A DNA stretch of 64,000 nt from Haloferula helveola (GTDB taxonomy: Bacteria > Verrucomicrobiota > Verrucomicrobiia > Verrucomicrobiales > Akkermansiaceae). The stretch spans positions 248,001-312,000 of the forward strand of contig NZ_AP024702.1 in assembly GCF_037076345.1 (NCBI RefSeq). The letters are read 5' to 3'. Below are positions 8,517 to 16,621 of this stretch, piece after piece. How positions within the stretch are numbered: position 1 is the first letter of the stretch; every line of letters begins with the position of its first letter. Under the pieces are notes generated by a model. It saw nothing but the letters and a program-made list of their open reading frames with translations, was not told the origin of the DNA and did no database searches. The position numbers were made by a program, and so were the translations under genes.

Positions 8517-9905
8517 TCACTTTCGTCCCGGCTTGCCCTTTACGACCTCGAGAACGGCAGCGGACTTCAACTCACTGCTGAGTTCTTCCGCGCGCTTCTC
8601 GATCTCCGAGACTTTGGCAGGTTCGTCGCTACTCCGGTCCACGACCTCACCCGGATCTTCGTCCAGTTGGAAGAGCATCGGGGGATTCTCACCCTCCTTC
8701 CCGAGCCCTTCGGCATAAGCCGCCGCCTTCTCCAACTGTTCCTTTGTGCCGAGTGAAGTTCCCATACCGCTGACCGCATCGAAGCTGTCGAAGAACAGCT
8801 TCCAATCGCCGACGACCAACGCTCTCGGTTCCGGCGACATGCCCTGCCAGTGGAGCAACTCGTTCCTGGGATGCTTGCCGTCCGATCCGCGGAGCGTCGC
8901 CCTGACATCCACTCCATCGATCACCGGCTTCCCGCTACTCTTCGATTTCCAGTCGATCCCGCAGGCAGCGCAGAGCGTCGGCAGCATGTCGATGGCGCTC
9001 ACCAACGCGTCGCTCTCGCCGCCTTCCTTCACCACTCCGGGCCAGCGCATCACGAAGGGCACACGTGTCCCACCTTCCAAGGCACTCCACTTGGCCCCTC
9101 GAAACGGGAAAGCTGTGGATTGCTCGCCCTTCTGCGGCCCGTTGTCCGACGTGAAAACCACGATCGTCCGCTGGTCGATCTTCAGCTCCTCGAGAACCGC
9201 CAGCAACTCCCCGATCCGATGGTCCATCTCTTCGACCACGTCGCCATACTTCCCGAAGGACGACTTGCCCTTCCACTCAGGATGCGGCTCGACCGGGAAG
9301 TGCGGAGCCGAATACGGGAGGTAGAGGAAAAACGGGCTCTCGGCATGTTCGCGGACGAACCGGATCGCGGCGTCGGTGAACTTCTCGGTCAGCAGACGGT
9401 TCTCGAAGGGGTCCTCGAGGACTTCGTCCGCGCTCATCAGCTTCTTCGTCTGATTGTTGCTATGCGAGATGTAGTAAGTCTCGTCAAAACCCTGACCGTG
9501 GGGACGGGTAGCCGGCTCATTGCCGAGGTGCCACTTGCCGGAGATCCCGGTGGCGTAGCCCTCGGAGCGGAAGATCTCCGCGATGGTCAACGCCTCGGGA
9601 TTCATCCCGTCATTGAATCCCATCTTGTAACCCATCACCCCCTGGGTCCATCCGAGCCGGACCGGATAGGCACCGGTCATCAGGGCCATGCGCGACGGCG
9701 TGCAGACCGAAGCTCCCGAGTGGAAGTTCGTCAGCCGGATACCCTCCTTCGCCAAACCGTCGATGACCGGCGTCTTTATCGAAGGATGGCCGTAGCAGCT
9801 GAGATCCCGGTAGCCGAGGTCATCGGCCATGATCAGGATCACGTTGGGCTTTTCCGCCAATGCGGGCGCTGCGAGTAAAGCGAGGGCAATGAGTCTCGAA
9901 AACAT
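8517..9905 (-). CDS. Secreted sulfatase (arylsulfatase family)
   Basis: A 462-residue protein with a signal peptide (residues 1-17). It has the sulfatase metal site (MADDLG, Asp28/Asp29) and the formylglycine motif CTPSR at 68-72, so it should be active after Cys68 is oxidised by a formylglycine-generating enzyme. FTSDNGPQKGEQ and KWSALEGGTRVPFVMRWPG are typical of the family. It hydrolyses sulfate esters, most likely on carbohydrate. It is the last gene of a minus-strand run, 13 bp after the zincin gene, and ends near the inverted repeat at 8394. No sulfatase-maturing enzyme is in the window. Substrate specificity is unknown. Confidence 0.95.
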   Translation of the reverse strand: MFSRLIALALLAAPALAEKPNVILIMADDLGYRDLSCYGHPSIKTPVIDGLAKEGIRLTNFHSGASVCTPSRMALMTGAYPVRLGWTQGVMGYKMGFNDGMNPEALTIAEIFRSEGYATGISGKWHLGNEPATRPHGQGFDETYYISHSNNQTKKLMSADEVLEDPFENRLLTEKFTDAAIRFVREHAESPFFLYLPYSAPHFPVEPHPEWKGKSSFGKYGDVVEEMDHRIGELLAVLEELKIDQRTIVVFTSDNGPQKGEQSTAFPFRGAKWSALEGGTRVPFVMRWPGVVKEGGESDALVSAIDMLPTLCAACGIDWKSKSSGKPVIDGVDVRATLRGSDGKHPRNELLHWQGMSPEPRALVVGDWKLFFDSFDAVSGMGTSLGTKEQLEKAAAYAEGLGKEGENPPMLFQLDEDPGEVVDRSSDEPAKVSEIEKRAEELSSELKSAAVLEVVKGKPGRK

Positions 9906-9918
9906 GGCAGCTCGCGTC

Positions 9919-10653
9919 TCAGAGTTTGCCCCAGACCCGCTCCATTACGGCGAAGACCTTCGGGTCGTGCTTCCGGAGTTCGGCCGCGACGAAGGGAAAG
10001 AAATCGTTGCGGTACAGATAGGCCTCGGTGGCCTCGGCGAAGTACTCCTTGTGATCGGTCGCTGCGTAGTGCCGGACTTCCCTGCCGGTGTGCAGCATCA
10101 CCTTTTCATAGGTGCCGTCCTTCATCGCCTGCTTGTAGCACTTCAGAATTTCCGGCTCTTCGAAGCCCAGGATCTGGTGATGGTAGGCGTGGGCCAGCTC
10201 GTGAAGGATCACCGCGGGGTGCTTGAGCATCTGCTGCCGTGAAAGGAGCGATGCGGCACGCGGAATGTGCACCTTCTTCGAAAGCTTCGGATCATACCCC
10301 TTCCCCTCGAGCCAGCCAGCCGACGGATGATACTGCATGGATCCCAGCTCCGGATGCTGGTGCTCGATCCAGATCTCACAGGTGCGCATCTTCCCGAGCG
10401 GTTCCTCAGGCAGAAGGATCGCGATGCGTTGCAAATGGTTCGCCAGCATCTTGAGCGCCTTCCCGCCCTCTTCGGCATGCTCGCCTTCCGCAAGCAGCGC
10501 CGGATCCACGTGAACCGTCCAGCCTTCGATATTCTTCTCCACCGGCTCGATCCAGCCGATCTTCGTGGGGGCGCCTCCGGCCGCCGGAGCAAGCGCAGCG
10601 AAAGCCACCGAGGCGGCCGCGGTTGTGAGAATTCTACGAATCAGGTTCATCAT
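9919..10653 (-). CDS. Secreted HExxH zinc metallopeptidase (zincin)
   Basis: A 244-residue protein with a signal peptide (cleavage near residue 27). It carries HELAH at 151-155 and EYFAE near 203-207, which probably supplies the third zinc ligand. It aligns along most of its length with the C-terminal domain (about 380-583) of the 583-residue protein at 32601-34352: WTVHVDP/WQVHIDP, YHPSAGWL/YHPGAQWL, HELAHAYH, GTYEKV/GTYDKV, EYFAEATEAY/EYFAESTEAY and NDFFPF/NDFFPY. A secreted endopeptidase role is inferred; I cannot name a MEROPS family. It sits between the sulfatase gene and the cytochrome/propeller gene in a tight run. Confidence 0.8.
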   Translation of the reverse strand: MMNLIRRILTTAAASVAFAALAPAAGGAPTKIGWIEPVEKNIEGWTVHVDPALLAEGEHAEEGGKALKMLANHLQRIAILLPEEPLGKMRTCEIWIEHQHPELGSMQYHPSAGWLEGKGYDPKLSKKVHIPRAASLLSRQQMLKHPAVILHELAHAYHHQILGFEEPEILKCYKQAMKDGTYEKVMLHTGREVRHYAATDHKEYFAEATEAYLYRNDFFPFVAAELRKHDPKVFAVMERVWGKL

Positions 10654-10673
10654 TGGTTCTTGGATTCACCGCG

Positions 10674-13600
10674 TCATTCGAGGTCGAAAATCGAATTGTG
10701 AAGCAGACGCTTCACCTCGGTGCCGTCGGCCCCTTTCAGCGACATGTCGATCGACATCCCCCAGGTCGGAGCCAGATCGGGCACAGTGAGGGTGACAGTC
10801 TTGCCGTCGTCCGATAGAGACGCCTTTTCGACCGCCAAAGTCCGCTCGTTGTAGTGCTTCGAGCCATATTGCTTCGAGCGTTTGAGATCCCATGCGCGTA
10901 GCACCCACGACGAGGAATCCTCGCTCGACTCACGGTCGAGGGGATCGGTGAACGTGATCGTCACGGTTGCCGGGTCGGTGGTCAGACCGACCGGCTGATA
11001 CGCCGGCCCACCCGTGTAGCGGATCCGGTAGAACCCGCCGGGCTGATGACGGTTGCCTGCCCAGGCAAACATCCCGCAGGCGTAGAGCTGCCCGTCCTTC
11101 GGACTGAAACGGCCGCGCATCACGCCAGTCGGGAACGGCTCGATCGGAAAAGCACACATGCCGCCCTGAACCGAACCTCCCACTTTCTCGAACGGGACGG
11201 TGTAGATCTTCCCGGCTCCATAGGAGAGATTGAGCAACGAACCATGCAGCGGCTTCCACGCCGAATCCTCCGGCACCCAGAGCAGCTCCGCCGGAGACCG
11301 GTCGAAGGCGTTGGTGATCCAGCAAAGCGGTTGACGCATCGCCGAGTCGGATTCGTCGGTCACGTCGTGGTAGCCCCACATGTTGCCGTAGAACTCGCCC
11401 GCTCCGGTCCCGTCGACCCAGTTGATCCGGTTCTTCGGATTCCAGTGCCCTTCCTGGTCGGTGACCATGAAACTGCCATCCGGATTGAGACACACCCCGT
11501 TCGCCGCCCGGAAGCCGGTGGCGAGGATCGAGGTCTCAGACCCGTCGGCGCTGACCTTCAGCAAGGTCCCGTGGTGGGGCACCACCGGAGTCTTCGCGTG
11601 ACGGGCTGACTTCGCGTAGTAGAAGTTGCCGTCATCATCCGTCTGCAGCCCCATGGCGAATTCATGGAAGTGCTCGGTGACCTGATGATCGCTGTTGAAG
11701 TTCTCGATGTAGTCGGTTTCACGATCCCCGTTCAGATCGCGCAGGATCGCGATCATGTCCCGGCAGCCGACGTAAATCTCGCCATCCACGATCTTCAGTC
11801 CGAGCGGCTGGAACAGCCCCGAACAAATCCGCTGCCACGTGAGTTCGCCCTCGGCCTGATCGATTCCGTCCACGATCCAGACGTCGCCATTCCAAGTGCA
11901 GACCGCGGCGCTCTTCCCACCTTCGAAGAAATCGAATCCGCTTGCCCGCATCCACGATTGCCACGGGTTCTTGTCCGGCTCCGGAAGACTGATGACATCG
12001 ACCGCCCAAGCCCCTTCCGGTTTGCCGGGTTCCATCAGCGTCGTCACCCGGCCTTCGAAGCGTTTCGCCACCGCCTTCTCCTTGAACAGCGATTCTTCGG
12101 AATCGAAGAAGACCTCCGCCTTTCCTTCGCTGTAGCGAATCCCGAATGCCACAGGTTTCTCTCGCGGCTCGACGACATGCTCCTGCTCGGCATCGATGCG
12201 CAGCTTCAAAAGCTTCTTCCCGGGCCCGCATTCGATCCAGCGCTCGAAGGCACCATCGTCGGACAATCTCGGACGCTCGCGGACCTCGGTCTCCCCCACG
12301 GTGTAGCGCAAGAGCGGCTGATCTCCGTGAATCTCGATTCCCTTCAGGCGCACCCACTCCGTCGGTAGCGGTCCATAGCGCACTCCGTCGCGTCCGGTGA
12401 TTCGTAGATCCGCATAGTCGCCCGTTTCCGGATTCGCCCACATCGGTTCGTTGGGGAACACAAACTGCTTTTCGCCGACAATGCTGGTATGCGTGCCGTG
12501 GGAGCCGTCGAACGCGATTCCCTTCCAGTCCACGAACCTGTCGCCGGTCCAGCATGCGGCGAGACGCATCGTGTCGTGGTCGTAGAGCATCCACGCACGC
12601 CCCTTCGACACCCCGCCCGGTCCGTCATCGACGCGCACCACGATGCCCTTCTGGGCGATGTTGTCGGGCTCGACCTGCAAGGTCCACTGGAGGACGTTCC
12701 CGAAATCCTGCAGGAGATACTGCGGCAGCTTTTTCTCCGCCTGCTTTTCCTTCCGCAGGCTCATGCCGCGGGGAAGCTTGGCGAGGTAGGCTTCATCAAC
12801 GGAAACGAACTGATCCGCGTTCCGATCCTTCAGGAAGGTCTCACGCAGGTAGTGAATGACGTCGTACTTCTGCGCCGTCGTGTACTGCGGCTGCGGCACC
12901 ATCTGCCCGTATCCCTTCTCAAGCGTCTGAAGCATCCGATACGGGTCCGTGCCATTGTGAAGGTCGTTCAGATGGAACCTTGGGGCGGTCGGCAACGAAC
13001 CCGCCGCCTCGAGCGTGCCGTGACAGGTCACACACAGCTGGTTGTAGATCTCGCCGCCCCGCTTGAGGCTCGCCTCGTCCCATCCGGCCACAAACCCGGC
13101 ATGATCGGACATCGCCAATGGCTGGACAAAAGCCTCCCGCAAAACGAATCCGTCGCCCGCCTCAAGGATCGGTCGAACCGCATAGCCGGGCACCGCACCG
13201 AATTCAACAAGCTCACCTCCTCCGTCGGACCCCGGACTCCAGTTGAAGTCAGGAGTGTTCACCGACGCCTCGTTGCCATTCGAAAGACTGGCGATCTCCT
13301 TTTCGTCGAGGGCACGACGCCAGAAACGCACTGTCGAGATGGAACCGCCGAAGGCGCCCCCGAAATCCGAAGCCGCCTCACCGATCTTCATCACCGACTT
13401 GTCGGGATCGGGAGCGGTAAAGTCCGGCTTGGAGGCATCGAGGCGACCGTCGACAAAGATCTTCAGCGCCCCCCCGTCGGAGACGAGGACGGCGACGTGC
13501 TCCTTGTCCGCACTTAGCTTCCGCTTTCCACGGACGGCACCCTTCCACCCGAGGTCGTAGGTGAGTCGATCGCCCTTGATGAACAGAGCCTTGGCATCCG

Positions 13601-14111
13601 CCACCCACTTTCCTTCGGGCATCGCCTTCGCGATCAGGGTGCCACCGCTTCCCTCGGTCCGGAACCGAACCATCGCCGTGAAGTCACGATCGAACCGGAG
13701 TTCCTCCGATGAGGTCTTCGCATCCACCACGGTCGAGGGTGACCCGGATCCGGCGCCTGTCTCTCCGGAGACCATCTTCCCGTTCTGCCAAACCCTCATC
13801 CGGGCCGGCGCACCGGGGATATGCTCAAAGGCGACATCGACTGTTTGGCCGCTACCGGCGGGCAGATCGACCACCTCATCTTCCCCGAATTGCAAACGTG
13901 CGTCCGCGCCTTCCTTGGCATCGTAGCGGAGGACGAGCCGGAAGTTGGCGAACGCCTCCTCCGATGTCACTTTGCCCGGCGCGCGGAATTCCGAAAACAC
14001 CGACAACAGCGTGTTCTCGAGCGGGACCGAGGTCGCGGGTGGTTTCTCCTCGGCAAACGCCGGAACGGCAAGAATCGCCGAACCGGCGATGGAAAAGGCT
14101 ACGAGTTTCAT
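10674..14111 (-). CDS. LamG / cytochrome c / propeller protein (DUF6797-like)
   Basis: A 1145-residue exported protein (signal peptide about 1-20). Parts in order: LamG-like domain (about 145-285; GGSISTVRFWRRALDEKEI); cytochrome c domain with CVTCH near 358; a middle module that I recognise by LAACWTG, then KGIEIHG and PLLRYTVGETEVRERP (DUF6797-like); and a sorbosone-dehydrogenase-like beta-propeller (about 740-1040; DVWIVDG, FQPLGLKIVDGEIYVGC, GVCLNPDGSFMVTDQEGHW). The cytochrome-WTG-propeller order recurs at 22355-25060 and, split in two genes, at 28806-32604. The likely role is periplasmic oxidation of sugars or alcohols with electrons passed to haem c. Its ATG overlaps the serine dehydratase stop (ATGA), and the zincin gene follows after 20 bp. 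Confidence 0.85.
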   Translation of the reverse strand: MKLVAFSIAGSAILAVPAFAEEKPPATSVPLENTLLSVFSEFRAPGKVTSEEAFANFRLVLRYDAKEGADARLQFGEDEVVDLPAGSGQTVDVAFEHIPGAPARMRVWQNGKMVSGETGAGSGSPSTVVDAKTSSEELRFDRDFTAMVRFRTEGSGGTLIAKAMPEGKWVADAKALFIKGDRLTYDLGWKGAVRGKRKLSADKEHVAVLVSDGGALKIFVDGRLDASKPDFTAPDPDKSVMKIGEAASDFGGAFGGSISTVRFWRRALDEKEIASLSNGNEASVNTPDFNWSPGSDGGGELVEFGAVPGYAVRPILEAGDGFVLREAFVQPLAMSDHAGFVAGWDEASLKRGGEIYNQLCVTCHGTLEAAGSLPTAPRFHLNDLHNGTDPYRMLQTLEKGYGQMVPQPQYTTAQKYDVIHYLRETFLKDRNADQFVSVDEAYLAKLPRGMSLRKEKQAEKKLPQYLLQDFGNVLQWTLQVEPDNIAQKGIVVRVDDGPGGVSKGRAWMLYDHDTMRLAACWTGDRFVDWKGIAFDGSHGTHTSIVGEKQFVFPNEPMWANPETGDYADLRITGRDGVRYGPLPTEWVRLKGIEIHGDQPLLRYTVGETEVRERPRLSDDGAFERWIECGPGKKLLKLRIDAEQEHVVEPREKPVAFGIRYSEGKAEVFFDSEESLFKEKAVAKRFEGRVTTLMEPGKPEGAWAVDVISLPEPDKNPWQSWMRASGFDFFEGGKSAAVCTWNGDVWIVDGIDQAEGELTWQRICSGLFQPLGLKIVDGEIYVGCRDMIAILRDLNGDRETDYIENFNSDHQVTEHFHEFAMGLQTDDDGNFYYAKSARHAKTPVVPHHGTLLKVSADGSETSILATGFRAANGVCLNPDGSFMVTDQEGHWNPKNRINWVDGTGAGEFYGNMWGYHDVTDESDSAMRQPLCWITNAFDRSPAELLWVPEDSAWKPLHGSLLNLSYGAGKIYTVPFEKVGGSVQGGMCAFPIEPFPTGVMRGRFSPKDGQLYACGMFAWAGNRHQPGGFYRIRYTGGPAYQPVGLTTDPATVTITFTDPLDRESSEDSSSWVLRAWDLKRSKQYGSKHYNERTLAVEKASLSDDGKTVTLTVPDLAPTWGMSIDMSLKGADGTEVKRLLHNSIFDLE

Positions 14112-15730
14112 TCGGCGGAAGCGGAGGCCATCGGTTCAACGGCGGGCGCGGCCTTCCCGCACCCCTTGCATCCGCCGGAAGCGAGTTCGCCGGCAATGCG
14201 CTTCGAGGTCGGACTTACCGAGAGCCCGCCGAGCGCGGTGCAGCAGTGCTCGCGAGGCATTGCGTGGGCCACCGAGTTCATCGCCAGAATCACTTCATCG
14301 AGCGGCACCAGATGCTGATAGCCTGCGAGCGCCATGTTCGCGCAGGCGAGCGCATTGGTCGCGGCCATCACGTTGCGACCGAGGCACGGCGCTTCGACCC
14401 GGTTCGCCACCGGATCGCAAATCATGCCGAGGCTGTTCTGAAGGGCCAGCGAGGCGGCGGCGATCGATGTCTCCGAGTCACCCCCGGCGAGATAGACCAT
14501 CGCGGCCGCGGCCATGGCCGAACCCGATCCGCATTCCGCCATGCAGCCGCCCTCCTCGGCGGCAAAGGTCGCGTCGCGCGCGATGAACACGCCGATGAGC
14601 CCGGCGATGAAGAGCGCGCGGAGCACCTTCTCCTCGTCGGCGCCGACCGCATCCGCCACGGCAAGAACCGCTCCGGGCATCGCGCCGCAGGATCCCGCGG
14701 TGGGCGCCGCGACGATTACCCCCATCGAAGACTTCACCTCCATGATGGCGGAGACGTAGCGGATGATCCGGTTGTTGACGTCGGCCGGCACCAACCGGCC
14801 TTCCTCCTCGGCCTTTGTGAAGCCCGGCGACTGCGATGGAAGGATCCGGTCGGCATACTCGGTACCCGAAAGCCCGGTCTTCACCGCGTTGCGCATGACT
14901 TCGGAAATGAGCCGCATCCGGTCGACTGCTTCGGACTCGTCCACCCCGCCGCGGGCCGCTTCATAGCGGATCGCAAAACTGGCTATGTCCCCGCCGGAGA
15001 AACCGTCGATCGCGCGCATCGCGGCACAGGTCTCAAACGGCACTTCGAGGTTCTTCCGCGAAAGGATGGGCAGCACCGCCTTGAGCACGCGGACCCTGCT
15101 GGCTCCGAGCGCTTCGGCTAGACCATCGATGTCAGGGAGATCATCACGACTGCGGAGAACCAGAAGCCCTCCGTCCGGACCGGAGTGCCATTCCACCTTC
15201 TCCGCTTCCCGGGAAGCGGGATGCGACTCCCAAGCCGCGGCTTCCGGTTCGCCGGCGAGCCACAGCAAGGTCAGATCCAGGTCGCCTGCCCCGGCCAACG
15301 GGATTCGATCGATCGCCACCAGTTCGATCATTCCTCCACCGGTCGAGATCGCGTCGAGATGATCGACCCGGCCGCTCTCACCGATCAGTTCCAGCCGGTA
15401 GAAATTCGGATGGGGCGCGTCGAACGACTCATAACGGACATCGACCTCGATCCCCGCCGCATCAAGGGCCTCGGGGTAGGTTGGCAGGCGTTCGTCTTCG
15501 GGCGGCCAGCCGAGCAACCCGCTGTAGAGCCCGAGATCGGTCCCCTGGTCACGGTGGGTCGTCACCAAAGACCCGTTCGGATCGTAGCGGACAATCACCT
15601 TCCGCAACGGCTCACCCAGAAGGTCGCGCGCCAGGCGACCGATCCGGTTCGCCGCGGCACTGTGCGAACTGCTCGGACCCCGCATCACGGGACCGAGCAC
15701 GTCATTGAAAATACTCGGAGGAAGGGACAT
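14108..15730 (-). CDS. sdaA: L-serine ammonia-lyase, iron-sulfur type, beta-alpha fused
   Basis: A 540-residue cytoplasmic protein that deaminates L-serine to pyruvate and ammonia. The N-terminal beta domain (about 1-155) opens with the family signature GPVMRGPSSSHSAAA. The alpha domain (about 240-530) has SMGVIVAAPTAGSCGAMPGA, EEGGCMAECGSGSAMAA, MICDPVANRVEAPCLG and a C-terminal cysteine-rich tail (SGGCKGCGK); several of these cysteines bind the 4Fe-4S cluster in the family. Length fits single-chain enzymes. It heads the minus-strand run and overlaps the next gene by four bases, which is an odd partner for a set of secreted degradative proteins. A small dyad lies upstream at 15774-15785. Confidence 0.92.
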   Translation of the reverse strand: MSLPPSIFNDVLGPVMRGPSSSHSAAANRIGRLARDLLGEPLRKVIVRYDPNGSLVTTHRDQGTDLGLYSGLLGWPPEDERLPTYPEALDAAGIEVDVRYESFDAPHPNFYRLELIGESGRVDHLDAISTGGGMIELVAIDRIPLAGAGDLDLTLLWLAGEPEAAAWESHPASREAEKVEWHSGPDGGLLVLRSRDDLPDIDGLAEALGASRVRVLKAVLPILSRKNLEVPFETCAAMRAIDGFSGGDIASFAIRYEAARGGVDESEAVDRMRLISEVMRNAVKTGLSGTEYADRILPSQSPGFTKAEEEGRLVPADVNNRIIRYVSAIMEVKSSMGVIVAAPTAGSCGAMPGAVLAVADAVGADEEKVLRALFIAGLIGVFIARDATFAAEEGGCMAECGSGSAMAAAAMVYLAGGDSETSIAAASLALQNSLGMICDPVANRVEAPCLGRNVMAATNALACANMALAGYQHLVPLDEVILAMNSVAHAMPREHCCTALGGLSVSPTSKRIAGELASGGCKGCGKAAPAVEPMASASAE

Positions 15731-15773
15731 TTGAAGACAGTTGCTGGTGTTCGGGGAGAAGCACAGGATCCTA

Positions 15774-15785
15774 GCGGTTTACCGC
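15774..15785. promoter_or_regulatory. Small dyad upstream of serine dehydratase gene
   Basis: GCGGTTTACCGC is a perfect 5-bp inverted repeat with a 2-bp centre, 44 bp upstream of the minus-strand start at 15730. It could be an operator half-site pair, but a palindrome this short is not rare in GC-rich DNA. The rest of the 150-bp gap 15731-15880 shows only a weak hairpin (GCGCC-TGCG-GGCGC, near 15844-15857) that could end the upstream transcript. Confidence 0.25.
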
Positions 15786-15880
15786 CGATCCAACGAGAAT
15801 CTTAATGCAGTTTGCGGCCAAGATCCTCCAATTTCCGGTTCTCCGGCGCCTGCGGGCGCGCGAACTCGCGGACGGCCAGC

Positions 15881-16597
15881 CTACAGAGAAGGCAGGGTCA
15901 GGCTCTCATAGTCCACCCGGTTGAAATTCGCATCCCAATTGAAGATGCACAATTCGCGGCGGGTGGAGTAGAGCGCTACGGTCGAGGCGGTGATCATGGA
16001 CCATTCCTCCCTAGTCGGATGGAAATAGCTGAGCCGGATCGGCAGGCTGGCCGATCTCTCGGATCCGAGCGGGTTATGGCTCCTGAGCTTTCCGGGCTCG
16101 ACCACGAACTTCGATTTCCCCAATTCGATCCCGATCCTGAAGTTGGTCATGTTCAGGAACATGCTCTCACCGCCCTTGTAGGCGTCGAGGTCCAGCACCT
16201 GGGTCTTGAACAGCAGACCTTGTGGATTCTCCGCCATGGGCATGAGGATCACCACAGCTTTGGAGACGGACTCGGGGACGCTGGCTTGGGCGAGTGTCTG
16301 ATACTGGGGAGTCTCCGCAGCCGCGGCATTCTCCACTTGGCGGACAATGCGCAGAATGCCGTCGGCCGGAACCTTTACGGAGTCGCTGGGAGAGAACTTC
16401 GAGAGCAGCACCTCGCTCACTTCCTTGCCGGCCAGAACGGTCACCGGGTTCTCGAACCCCTCGGGCAAACTGGTGAAGACAAACGACGCCACCCGGCCCC
16501 GTGGAGCGCGTTCTTCACTGCCGGTCTCGGCCTCCTGTGCAACAAGGCCGACAGCGGTTCCGAGAGAGAGAACGAGGGACAATAGCGGAATTTTCAT
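15881..16597 (-). CDS. Small secreted protein, paralogue of the 2420-3121 product
   Basis: A 238-residue protein with a signal peptide (MKIPLLSLVLSLGTAVGLVA). No named domain is recognised. GGESMFLNMTN followed by SKFVVEPGKLRSHNP matches the spacing of AGQMLWFNLTQ and SEKLVLKPGTKVTLNP in the gene at 2420-3121. It lies 24 bp downstream of a Verru_Chthon-A-like gene, the same arrangement as at the left end of the window. Overall similarity between the two is low, but the gene order and the central block support a duplicated two-gene unit. Function unknown; likely periplasmic or outer-surface partner. Confidence 0.7.
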   Translation of the reverse strand: MKIPLLSLVLSLGTAVGLVAQEAETGSEERAPRGRVASFVFTSLPEGFENPVTVLAGKEVSEVLLSKFSPSDSVKVPADGILRIVRQVENAAAAETPQYQTLAQASVPESVSKAVVILMPMAENPQGLLFKTQVLDLDAYKGGESMFLNMTNFRIGIELGKSKFVVEPGKLRSHNPLGSERSASLPIRLSYFHPTREEWSMITASTVALYSTRRELCIFNWDANFNRVDYESLTLPSL

Positions 16598-16621
16598 AGG
16601 GAATGCGGGGGCCGGACCGGC

